This document shows positions 1 to 7,291 of a stretch of 12,121 nt of DNA, one piece after another (within the stretch, counting starts at the first letter, position 1; each line of letters starts with the position of its first letter). A model generated the notes under the pieces. The model was not told the origin of the DNA, did no database searches, and worked only from the letters and a program-made list of their open reading frames with translations. The stretch spans positions 1-12,121 of the forward strand of contig JAIQGB010000258.1 of assembly GCA_020072905.1 (NCBI GenBank), in the 5' to 3' direction. This stretch comes from Terriglobia bacterium. Its GTDB lineage: Bacteria > Acidobacteriota > Terriglobia > UBA7540. Made by a program: the position numbers and the translations under genes.

Positions 1-170
1 CATGCGGCAGTATCCCCTCAAGTTACCCGCGCCGACATAAGGACTCTCCCTTCGCGTGGGGCGAGAATGACCTGAGTTTTGACTACCACTTCGGAGCTTG
101 CGGAGAGAGAATACGCGGCGGTCGCCTGCACCAAGATGCTTGCGCGACACTTCAGTCTTGCTCGTCATCG

Positions 171-176
171 AGGAGG
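171..176 (+). promoter_or_regulatory. Shine-Dalgarno site that sets the GH3 start
   Basis: AGGAGG lies 10 bases before the ATG at 187. It favours that start over the in-frame TTG at 79, which has no comparable site. Confidence 0.75.
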
Positions 177-186
177 GGCTACTACC

Positions 187-2535
187 ATGCCAGGCCGTCG
201 TCTGATCGTGATCGCCATACTCGCCGTGCTTGCCCTCGGGCTTGGGATACTCAGCCTGAGACAGTCGCATGCCCAATCCGCAACGCCCGCTTATCGCCAT
301 CCGAATCTACCGATCGAGCAGCGCGTCGCCGACCTGCTCAGCCGGATGACTCTTGAAGAGAAAGTGGCGCAGACGCACGCGCTCTGGCAGGGCAAGAACC
401 ACATCATCGACGCGCAGGGAAACTTCTCTCCCGAGAAAGCCCGAGAGGTTCTGAAGGACGGGATCGGTGAGATCACGCGCGCCGGCGAGCAGAAAGGCCC
501 GCGCGACAGCGCCGAGTTCACGAACGCGATTCAGAAGTATCTCGTGGAGCAGACACGCCTGGGCATTGCGGCGATTGATCACGAGGAGAGCCTCCATGGT
601 CTGGTGGCGCCCGGCGCCACGAGTTTTCCGCAGGCGATCGCGCTGGCCAGCACGTGGGACGTGAACCTGGTTGAGAAGGCTTTCGGGGTCGCCGCCCTCG
701 AAGCTCGTTCCCGCGGAGCGCAGCAGGTGCTGACGCCCGTGCTCGATCTGGCACGCGACCCGCGCTGGGGCCGCACGGAGGAGACTTACGGTGAAGATCC
801 CTATCTGGTTTCGCGAATGGGTGTGGCGTGTATTCGGGGTTTCCAGGGCAACGGGCCTAGCCTCGACCGTCAGCAGGTCTTCGCCACCATGAAACACTTT
901 GCCGTGCACGGCCAGCCCGAGGGCGGCGTGAACGTGGCACCGGGAAATTACTCCGAGCGCGTGGTGCGCGAGTTTTTCCTGTTCCCCTTTCAAGCGGCCA
1001 TCTCGGAGGCGGGTGCCATGAGCGTCATGCCCTCCTACAATGAAGTGGACGGCATCCCATCGCACGGGAACAGATGGTTGCTCCAGCGCGTGTTGCGGGA
1101 GGAGTGGGGATTCCAGGGCTTTGTCGTCTCCGACTACGACGGGATTAATCAGCTCGAGACTTTTCACCACGTCGTGGGGAGCAAGGAAGACGCGGCCCGC
1201 AAGGCGCTGGAAACGGGCGTGGACATCGAATTGCCTGATATCGACTGCTATGGGACCCTCGTCGAGCAAATTCAGCAGGGCAGGATTTCCGAGGCGACCT
1301 TGGATAAAAGCGTAGCGCGGATTCTGCGCGCCAAGTTCCTCGCGGGGCTTTTCGAGGATCCCTACGTTGATGCCGACGAGGCGGTGAAGCTCAACAACAG
1401 TCCCGAGCATCAGCAATTGGCGCTGCGCGCGGCGCGGGAAGCGATCGTCCTGCTCAAGAACCAGGGGAACCTCCTGCCGCTGGACCGTAACAAGATCCGC
1501 TCCCTCGCTGTCATCGGTCCGAATGCCGCGCCTTGCCGTTTGGGCGGCTATAGCGCGGACCCGGGACACTGCGTCACCGTTCTTGATGGCATCAAGGCCA
1601 AGGTCGGTGCCAAGATCAAGGTGAGCTACGCCTTGGGCGCGGCGATCACGGAGAACGACATCGGCTGGAGGGGATGGTACGAGGACAAGGTCGAGCCTCC
1701 CGATCCCGCCAAGGATTCCAAGCGCATCGCGGAGGCTGTGGAGATCGCCAAGGCCACCGACGTCGCCGTGCTCGTTCTCGGGGGGAACGAACAGACCTGC
1801 CGTGAAGCCTGGGCGGAATCGCATCTCGGTGACCGTGACAGTCTCGACCTCGTCGGCCGGCAAAACGATTTGGTGAAAGCCGTGCTGGAAACAGGCAAGC
1901 CCGTCGTCGTGCTCCTAATGGGTGGTAGGCCGCTTTCGGTCAATTACATCGCGGAGAAGGTTCCGGCAATTCTCGAGGGTTGGTATCTCGGCCAGGAAGG
2001 GGGCACGGCGGTGGCCGATGTGCTCTTCGGCGACTACAACCCTGCGGGCCGACTGCCCATCACTTTCCCGCGCAGCGTGGGCCAGTTGCCGGACTTCTAC
2101 AACTACAAACCCTCGGCGCGACGAAGCTACTTGTTCGCCGAGAACGGGCCGCTGTTCGCTTTCGGCTACGGCCTCAGCTACACCACGTTCAAATACCAAA
2201 ACGTGCGGCTGACACAGGCAAAAATCGGCACGCGCGGGGGGACGAGCGTTAAGGTCGACCTCACGAACACTGGAAAGATGAAAGGCGACGAAGTCGTCGA
2301 GATGTATATCCACGACCTCGTCAGTTCCGTCACGCGGCCCGTCAAGGAGCTGAAGGGTTTCCGGCGGATCACGCTCGAGCCCGGCGAGACCATGACCGTC
2401 GAGTTCCCGATCACCCCTGAGGCGTTGTCTTTTCTGGATTTGAATATGCAGCGCATTGTTGAACCCGGTGCCTTCGACGTGATGGTGGGTCCGAACTCAA
2501 CTGACTTGGAGACGGTGCGGCTGCAAGTCGAATAG
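187..2535 (+). CDS. Secreted GH3 beta-glycosidase (beta-glucosidase/xylosidase type)
   Basis: Glycoside hydrolase family 3 enzyme of 782 residues that releases sugars from the non-reducing ends of beta-linked oligosaccharides, probably in the periplasm or outside the cell. The ATG at 187 has AGGAGG 10 bases upstream and gives a clean signal peptide: RR at 4-5, a hydrophobic core over 6-23, and a likely cut after SHA at 27-29. An upstream in-frame TTG at 79 would bury that signal and is rejected. The order is GH3 N-domain (about 40-370), GH3 C-domain (about 420-660) and a C-terminal fibronectin III-like domain (about 700-775). Visible motifs are RDPRWGRTEETYGEDP from R190, KHF with K236 and H237, and SDYDG with the likely nucleophile D316. 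E540 in the REAW segment just before GDRDSLDL is the probable acid/base, by analogy with BglX. Length and domains are normal for the family. Glucosidase and xylosidase specificity cannot be told apart from sequence. The downstream PAP2 gene converges on it, so they do not share an operon. Confidence 0.95.
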   Translation: MPGRRLIVIAILAVLALGLGILSLRQSHAQSATPAYRHPNLPIEQRVADLLSRMTLEEKVAQTHALWQGKNHIIDAQGNFSPEKAREVLKDGIGEITRAGEQKGPRDSAEFTNAIQKYLVEQTRLGIAAIDHEESLHGLVAPGATSFPQAIALASTWDVNLVEKAFGVAALEARSRGAQQVLTPVLDLARDPRWGRTEETYGEDPYLVSRMGVACIRGFQGNGPSLDRQQVFATMKHFAVHGQPEGGVNVAPGNYSERVVREFFLFPFQAAISEAGAMSVMPSYNEVDGIPSHGNRWLLQRVLREEWGFQGFVVSDYDGINQLETFHHVVGSKEDAARKALETGVDIELPDIDCYGTLVEQIQQGRISEATLDKSVARILRAKFLAGLFEDPYVDADEAVKLNNSPEHQQLALRAAREAIVLLKNQGNLLPLDRNKIRSLAVIGPNAAPCRLGGYSADPGHCVTVLDGIKAKVGAKIKVSYALGAAITENDIGWRGWYEDKVEPPDPAKDSKRIAEAVEIAKATDVAVLVLGGNEQTCREAWAESHLGDRDSLDLVGRQNDLVKAVLETGKPVVVLLMGGRPLSVNYIAEKVPAILEGWYLGQEGGTAVADVLFGDYNPAGRLPITFPRSVGQLPDFYNYKPSARRSYLFAENGPLFAFGYGLSYTTFKYQNVRLTQAKIGTRGGTSVKVDLTNTGKMKGDEVVEMYIHDLVSSVTRPVKELKGFRRITLEPGETMTVEFPITPEALSFLDLNMQRIVEPGAFDVMVGPNSTDLETVRLQVE

Positions 2536-2602
2536 GGCAAGCGCAATGGCGGCCCGGGATCGCAGAGCCAAAAAGCCTGGCCCTCCTGCTCCCTCCGCTC
2601 AT

Positions 2603-3529
2603 TCAAAGATCCCACGAGAACGAGAAGGCTGAACCGCCATAGGCGGGAACGAAGGGCTCGATGTGCAGGCGGTTCCAGGTGGAACTGGGCTTTGCCTCCG
2701 CGCTGTGGGCGACGTGACGGCCGATCAGGTATCCGAGCGCTGCACCGACAAACACATCGGAAGGGAAGTGCTGGCGCTCTACAATCCGGGCGACTCCCAC
2801 CAAGCCGGCAAGGCTGTAGGCCGTCACCGGAACCCAGGGGCGTTCGCGGTAGCGCTCGGCGATCACCGTGGCAAAGGAGAACGCCCCGATTGTGTGTCCC
2901 GAGGGGAATGAATTACCGCCCGAGAAGAACTGTCCGTCCGCGTTGTGGTCGCGGGTGGTGCCCCCGGAGAAGGTCGGCCGAGGGCGTTGCGTCGCGCCCT
3001 TGAGCGCCTGCACGATGATGACGCTATCCACGACAGCGCGAATGCTCAGGATGCTGGTAGCCTGGGCGTACGGATCCTTGCGAGCCCGCCCGACAAGGTA
3101 GAAGGTGCCCGCGATGGCTCCGCCTGTAAGCGGCGTGCCGAGTGCGCTCACGGTCTTGCCGAACTGGTAGCCCGCGCCCGGTGGATTGGCGGAAAGGCCC
3201 TGGCCTACGTGACGGTCAACGGCGATCAATCCGGCAGTTGTGCCGAAAAACGCCGCGGCCCAAGGGAGGTCAGCGCGACGGGGCCGAAATGGCCGCAGCC
3301 ACAGGAAGACCTGGTCGCGGAATATGTCACGCGGCAGGTCTCTGAACAAAGGCGCTTGGGGCTTTGGTGGGTGGAGGGCCGCAGCGTCTGCTGAGCCGGG
3401 CTGCGCGATGGTGGGAGGAGGAGCTTTGGTTTGCTTTGCCTCGTCTGCCGCCAGCACCTGGATCGTGGGTTGAAGGAGTGCGAGAAACAGGCAGCCGACG
3501 ATCCGACATCGGGGTGCAAGGCTCTGCAT
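2603..3529 (-). CDS. PAP2-superfamily membrane phosphatase
   Basis: Type 2 phosphatidic-acid phosphatase family protein of 308 residues; members dephosphorylate lipid phosphates such as phosphatidic acid or undecaprenyl diphosphate at the membrane. All three signature motifs are present: K177-x6-R184-P185, P209-S-G-H212, and R248-x5-H254-x3-D258, with alanine replacing the usual serine before R248. H212 and H254 are the expected catalytic pair. The chosen ATG gives a signal peptide or first membrane segment (residues 8-27, ending VLAA). It is followed by a proline-rich linker (about 36-60) and the hydrophobic catalytic core (about 88-272). Residues 283-308 form an aromatic-rich tail ending in FSFSWDL outside the catalytic core. 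The frame stays open well upstream and an alternative ATG at 3625 would add 32 residues, but that would hide the signal. GGGAG lies only 3 bases before the start. It is the last gene of the minus-strand cluster, 214 bases after the kinase-like gene. The exact substrate is unknown. Confidence 0.93.
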   Translation of the reverse strand: MQSLAPRCRIVGCLFLALLQPTIQVLAADEAKQTKAPPPTIAQPGSADAAALHPPKPQAPLFRDLPRDIFRDQVFLWLRPFRPRRADLPWAAAFFGTTAGLIAVDRHVGQGLSANPPGAGYQFGKTVSALGTPLTGGAIAGTFYLVGRARKDPYAQATSILSIRAVVDSVIIVQALKGATQRPRPTFSGGTTRDHNADGQFFSGGNSFPSGHTIGAFSFATVIAERYRERPWVPVTAYSLAGLVGVARIVERQHFPSDVFVGAALGYLIGRHVAHSAEAKPSSTWNRLHIEPFVPAYGGSAFSFSWDL

Positions 3530-3743
3530 AATCTCCCGATCTACTTGGCCCCTTAGGCGGCTCGATCGCAAATCCACACCGTTGATAGGGGCAGGGTGTA
3601 ACCCTTCTCGAATCTGGAAATGCATCAATCGGAGTTTAGTCCCCATTGTTGATCGCAAAAATTGGGCGAGAGGCTGGATGCACGAAATGCCGGCGGGCCG
3701 ATCCCAGGAGATTCCCATCGTCGCGGGCGCAGCGAATTTCCAC

Positions 3744-5378
3744 TCACCAGGTCCGGTCAATGCCCACCACTTGGATTTGTCCACCCTTCTTGCGCATATA
3801 GACTGTGACGGTCTTCTGCTTGTCTGCCGCGCTGAGATCCGCTGCGAAGTATTCGCCCTCCGCAGCCTCCTGCACCGAGCGTGGCAATGGAAATCCCGTT
3901 TCACCCGCGAGCGGCGTTTTCTGTTCCGTGTCGTTGTTGAACCGTGACCATTGCACAGCGTAGTCGCGAGGGCCGGAGAGTTTATGTTCCACGGCCAGAT
4001 CATCAAAGGCCAGGCGGCCGTCGCGGACCTCAAAGCGGTCGAGCGGCAGCACTTTCGCAAAGTATGCCTTCCCGATCTTGTCGCGGCGCTTGATCAGACA
4101 CTGAACGATCCAGTCCTCGGCGCGGCGATCTGTGTACTGACCCGTCTTGACGAGTGCCCGGATCTCCTCGTCGCTAAACGCCATGACCTGCTTCGCCGCC
4201 CAGAAAGCATCATCAGGGAGGCAATTATCAAAGGCAGGGGACGGGTAGAACGGGACCCACTTTTCCGGGTCGAAGATATCGGCTTCAAATCGGCCCACGG
4301 CTGGGATCTTCGGGTAATGCGCGCGCATCCAGCGGGGAACGTCAAGGCCCAGGCTGAATAGCTGTGCTGCGGCGGAGCTCCACGAAAACCAATATGCGTT
4401 GCCTGAGGCCGGGCTATTCGGCCGGTAGCTGTCACTCCCGAGCGTGGCGCCAAAATCGATGAGGTGGTGTTTGACAAACTGGACGCCGTTCTCCTCCACG
4501 AGCATGTCCAGGGTGTTGATTGCCCGGGAATCGTCATGGCCCAGCCACGCGCAGAATACCCGTAGCCCTCGCAGGTCTCGCCGGTGTTCGTGAGGCACAA
4601 AATCGTTGGGATCGTCGGAGCGGGTGCCGTAGTAGCGGAACTCGCCTACGTTCTTCCCTGTGAGGTAGAGGCTGGCCACGCACCGATAGCGGCCGTCGCG
4701 CAGCTTCGGGGCTTTGAGAAAGAGTTCGGTCAAGTCGCGCTCCGTCATCGGCCGGAGTTTGCCGACCTTGGTTTTGACATTGGCCGTGGGGGCGATGTGA
4801 AGCTGGCGGCGAGAGAAGGTGAAGATGTAATTCTCCGGAACGTTGTAGCCCAGGGCGTAGAAAAACTTGCTGACGATCACATCGGCGCTCGTGGCCATCT
4901 CGGGGTTCTGCAAGGGATCGAACTTGACGTTGTAGCGGCGGCCGCGCGCGTCTTCCATCACAAAACCGGGAGTTACACCTTCGGTCTTGGCGGAGACGAC
5001 GGTCAGCGGCCCGCCGGCGTCCGGAGCGTTTTGGTCTCCTGGCCCGCGCACGAGTTCTTCGATCGAAAGCCGTTTCTTGTAGTGGCGGTTTGTGAACCAA
5101 GCATTGTCGGCTACCTCGCCGAGTGTATTCACGGCGCGGGCGGGGACCGCCTTTTGTTTGGTCGTCCTCTCGCCGCGTTTGGAGAGGGTGTTGGAGAAGA
5201 GGTCGTAGGCGTCGCTGATGCGGCGTTCCGCGACCTTGTCGGCACGGAGGGGTGGGGGTTCTTGCTTGAGCGGGTCGTCTTCGTAGAACTTCCGGGCCGT
5301 CATGCTCAGGGCGAGGAAGGGAACCAGCAGCAAAGTGAATCCCACCGCTCTGGGGATCGGCGATTGTTGGGGCTTCAT
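3744..5378 (-). CDS. Secreted or anchored protein with HipA/PI-kinase-like motifs, function unknown
   Basis: Protein of 544 residues with no family name I can assign. An N-terminal hydrophobic stretch (residues 11-25) after a short basic lead marks it as exported or anchored in the inner membrane. The middle shows an ordered set of kinase-like elements. VKFD carries K152 (candidate ATP lysine). E160 opens a helix leading to ALGYNVPE (175-182), which resembles the G-x-x-VP turn of HipA-type kinases. The catalytic-loop candidate is HDDSRAIN (281-288), with D283 and N288 five residues apart as in the HipA loop. A metal-binding candidate, LIDFG, carries D308-F309-G310. These elements are seen in the sequence; the kinase-like fold is inferred. 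The C-terminal 150 residues are charged and not recognised. The start is supported by a purine-rich AAGGAAGGAAG (5387-5397) with 8 bases spacing. The start lies 23 bases after the stop of the outer-membrane barrel gene, so the two are almost certainly co-transcribed. Coding status is firm; function is uncertain. Confidence 0.9.
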   Translation of the reverse strand: MKPQQSPIPRAVGFTLLLVPFLALSMTARKFYEDDPLKQEPPPLRADKVAERRISDAYDLFSNTLSKRGERTTKQKAVPARAVNTLGEVADNAWFTNRHYKKRLSIEELVRGPGDQNAPDAGGPLTVVSAKTEGVTPGFVMEDARGRRYNVKFDPLQNPEMATSADVIVSKFFYALGYNVPENYIFTFSRRQLHIAPTANVKTKVGKLRPMTERDLTELFLKAPKLRDGRYRCVASLYLTGKNVGEFRYYGTRSDDPNDFVPHEHRRDLRGLRVFCAWLGHDDSRAINTLDMLVEENGVQFVKHHLIDFGATLGSDSYRPNSPASGNAYWFSWSSAAAQLFSLGLDVPRWMRAHYPKIPAVGRFEADIFDPEKWVPFYPSPAFDNCLPDDAFWAAKQVMAFSDEEIRALVKTGQYTDRRAEDWIVQCLIKRRDKIGKAYFAKVLPLDRFEVRDGRLAFDDLAVEHKLSGPRDYAVQWSRFNNDTEQKTPLAGETGFPLPRSVQEAAEGEYFAADLSAADKQKTVTVYMRKKGGQIQVVGIDRTW

Positions 5379-5401
5379 GGCTTTGTCTTCCTTCCTTACA
5401 T

Positions 5402-6496
5402 CTACTGAAAACGCGAAGAGCGAATCCTCTCACCCCCGAAGACGTTGTTGAACTTGAACCAGATCTGAAAACCTTCGTGACTAAAGGCAGTATCAATGCG
5501 CAAGAAAACGTTGTTCCGGACATTGAAGCGGAAGCCGAAGCCGAAATCCGCTTCCATGTTGCGGAAGTTCAAGTCGGCGTGACGGGCGAAGACCTTGCCA
5601 CCGTCCGCGAAGAGCGCCATATCGAGGCCGCTGAAGACCTCCCAGCGATACTCGCCATTCACCACGAGCAGGTTGTTGTCGTAGAAGCGAAAGGGCCGGA
5701 AGCCGCGCAGATCCTCGCCGCCGCCGAGCGTCGGCTGCAAGTAGAAGGGTACGGCGGTGTTGTTGTCCGGGTAAGTGAGCACGGCGCGGCCGTGCAGCGC
5801 CAACACGCGGCGCTTATTGAAGAAGGGAATGTACTGCGCAAGCTCGACGTTGAGCCGGCGGAACTCATAGACCAGGCCGGGCCGTGGTCGGTATCGGTCG
5901 TACTGCACAAGGTAGTCTCCGCCGCTGCGCGGGCCGCCGGGATTGTCCCGATAGTCGAATCGCGCGAAAGTCCCGAGGCGGAGGAAATCGGGTCGCGCGT
6001 CGAGGCCAACGGCTTCCGCCGGCGTGAAGACCTGGTCGGTTGACGCAAACCGCAGGTCCTTTCCGGGGCCCAATGTCGTCCATAAGTAGCTGCTTGAAAC
6101 GCCCAGCCTCAGGTACTTGATGGGCTGAACCCCGAACATGCCATCCAAGGATGTGTCGATGATCCGGAAATTTGTGCGCGAACTCCGCTTCGAATCAGGG
6201 CCCGAGCCGTAGTAATTGATGCCGGGGTAATCGTGGTGGACCCCGAAGAGCTCGAAGAAAAGCTTGTTTCTGGCAAAATGGGGCGCGCTGAATTGCAGGT
6301 CGTAACGCTGGTAGCCCTTAATCGAAGCCTGCGCGGCGGAGCGGAAGAGGAGATTCCCGTCAGCCAGGTCGTCGCGGTAGTATTCCGGCCCCAGCGCAAA
6401 TCCTCCACCCTGCACCAGCCCTCCGAGCTTGAGGCGGAAGCCCCCAATGCCGGCGCTCACACGTTCCAGGAGCTTCTCTTCTCGGGGAAGGCCCAT
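5402..6496 (-). CDS. BamA/TamA-like (Omp85, surface antigen D15) barrel, N-terminus disrupted
   Basis: Outer-membrane beta-barrel of the Omp85/D15 type, without POTRA repeats. The open frame gives 364 residues from the ATG at 6496. Barrel features include alternating aromatic strands throughout, FDYRDNPGGPRSGG (180-193), and LGGGEDLRGF (258-267) containing the L-R-G-F form of the conserved Omp85 loop-6 (V/I)RG(F/Y) motif. The protein ends SSRFQ, one residue past the usual terminal phenylalanine. In this frame there is no signal peptide, which an outer-membrane protein needs, and the frame closes at a stop at 6584-6586. A good ribosome site, ATG and signal peptide lie in the neighbouring frame (see 6457-6603). 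The real gene therefore probably starts at 6603 and has lost one base, by mutation or by a sequencing or assembly error. It is the first gene of the minus-strand cluster. The small family without POTRA is common beside lipid-related genes, but its substrate is unknown. Confidence 0.87.
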   Translation of the reverse strand: MGLPREEKLLERVSAGIGGFRLKLGGLVQGGGFALGPEYYRDDLADGNLLFRSAAQASIKGYQRYDLQFSAPHFARNKLFFELFGVHHDYPGINYYGSGPDSKRSSRTNFRIIDTSLDGMFGVQPIKYLRLGVSSSYLWTTLGPGKDLRFASTDQVFTPAEAVGLDARPDFLRLGTFARFDYRDNPGGPRSGGDYLVQYDRYRPRPGLVYEFRRLNVELAQYIPFFNKRRVLALHGRAVLTYPDNNTAVPFYLQPTLGGGEDLRGFRPFRFYDNNLLVVNGEYRWEVFSGLDMALFADGGKVFARHADLNFRNMEADFGFGFRFNVRNNVFLRIDTAFSHEGFQIWFKFNNVFGGERIRSSRFQ

Positions 6497-6603
6497 GCTG
6501 CAAGAAGCGCAAGCACAAACTTTGATGCGCCCGCGCGCTGAATGCGGCGCAGAGAAAGGGAATGGCCCGTCTTTCTGCTTTGATCACGAAGGCGATTTAA
6601 CAT
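6457..6603 (-). other. Out-of-frame signal peptide of the outer-membrane barrel gene
   Basis: The ATG at 6603 is preceded by AAGGAG with 8 bases spacing. It opens a frame encoding a basic N-region, then SKFVLALLAAWAF, a typical signal-peptide core, and then PEK; a stop follows at 6457. The barrel frame resumes as EEKLLERV at the same place. Moving from this frame to the barrel frame needs a -1 shift, equal to one missing base near 6470-6490. The two frames overlap without stops from 6583 to 6460. Joined, they would give about 400 residues with a proper export signal. Confidence 0.7.
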
Positions 6604-6611
6604 GATCTTGA

Positions 6612-6617
6612 CTCCTT
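6612..6617 (-). promoter_or_regulatory. Shine-Dalgarno site for the true start of the barrel gene
   Basis: AAGGAG on the minus strand, 8 bases before the ATG at 6603. It is the best ribosome site in the region and argues that translation begins at 6603 rather than at the ATG at 6496. Confidence 0.7.
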
Positions 6618-6656
6618 CGGGGTCATCGGTCAGAGACGTCCAGTGTTCTGCAAACT

Positions 6657-6688
6657 GCCGGGAAACGTGCGCACGCTTTCCTCCGGGC
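6657..6688 (-). other. Imperfect stem-loop in the leader of the envelope cluster
   Basis: A palindromic core, CGTGCGCACG, is flanked by GGAAA and TTTCC arms and then by partly pairing GC-rich ends, with a one-base and a two-base bulge. It lies in the predicted leader between the promoter at 6816-6844 and the ATG at 6603. No T-run follows it, so it is not an obvious terminator; a role in transcript stability or regulation is possible but unproven. Confidence 0.35.
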
Positions 6689-6815
6689 AGATCAGAATTG
6701 GCCAAGTCGGACACACCTCACGCCGCGAGTTCACCCCGCTGTCCCCGGCTTGTTTGCTGTTAGACGGTTCATCGCCGTCTTCCTCGGAAGAATAGAGATC
6801 GTGATCGTTGGGGCA

Positions 6816-6844
6816 ATTCTCCTACCATGATCGGAGCGTGTCAA
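6816..6844 (-). promoter_or_regulatory. Sigma70-type promoter of the minus-strand envelope cluster
   Basis: A perfect -35 box, TTGACA (6839-6844), is followed after 17 bases by GAGAAT (6816-6821), a four-of-six match to the -10 consensus. Transcription would start near 6809, leaving a leader of about 200 bases before the ATG at 6603. The position and direction suit the barrel, kinase-like and PAP2 cluster. Confidence 0.5.
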
Positions 6845-7098
6845 GTAAAAGCAATGGCCCATCGGTAACGCATTAAAGGTGGGAGCTTTCGCCGTCGGTG
6901 GCAAAGGGGCATCTTTAACCGGCTCTCGTTGTGGACTGTCGGGGCCGGATGTCAGTGCCGTGAAATTCCTTGGGTTTTGTCGGCGGCTGCTGCGGAGCAA
7001 CTGATCCTCTATCGCCTTCCTTCCAGGCGAATTCCCGGCCGGGGACAGACTGGCGCATGAATTGCTAAGCACTGGTGGCGAACGGCAGCGCGAAGCTG

Positions 7099-7128
7099 TT
7101 GCTCCGCGGCCGATTAGTAACGTATGAT
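7099..7128 (+). promoter_or_regulatory. Possible promoter of the transporter pair
   Basis: TATGAT (7123-7128) matches five of six -10 positions. TTGCTC 18 bases upstream keeps only the TTG of the -35 box. The predicted start near 7135 would give a leader of about 155 bases before the ATG at 7292. Confidence 0.3.
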
Positions 7129-7291
7129 GAGCGCAGAGTAGGCCTGAGGTGTCGTCTCGTATGTTCGCACCGAGGAGCTGACCGCACAATAACGCAGGGT
7201 GCTTGCGCCATGGCTTGATCCCCCGGGCTGAGCGGTTTATCAGATGATGGTGATCTGGTCCGCGCGGATCACCTGTCCAGTAGGCAAGGCG

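Larger units (their letters stand above)
6604..7291. other. Divergent intergenic region
   Basis: About 690 bases separate the divergent starts of the barrel gene and the nucleotide-carrier gene. It holds a minus-strand promoter candidate (6816-6844), a leader stem-loop (6657-6688) and a weaker plus-strand promoter candidate (7099-7128). Open frames here, including a minus-strand one over 6731-7324, show no protein-like composition. No RNA gene was recognised. Confidence 0.5.

Noticed and set aside
307..1863. 518-codon minus-strand open frame opposite the GH3 gene
   Set aside because: It lies wholly antisense to a gene with intact catalytic motifs. Its composition is rich in R, H, D and V with no recognisable domain, typical of a high-GC shadow frame.
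2536..2602. Possible shared terminator between the convergent GH3 and PAP2 genes
   Set aside because: Only a four-pair GCCA/TGGC stem was found and no T-run follows on either strand.
4584..5408. Plus-strand open frame of 274 codons opposite the kinase-like gene
   Set aside because: The minus-strand frame has ordered motifs, an export signal and a ribosome site. The plus frame has none and only mirrors it.
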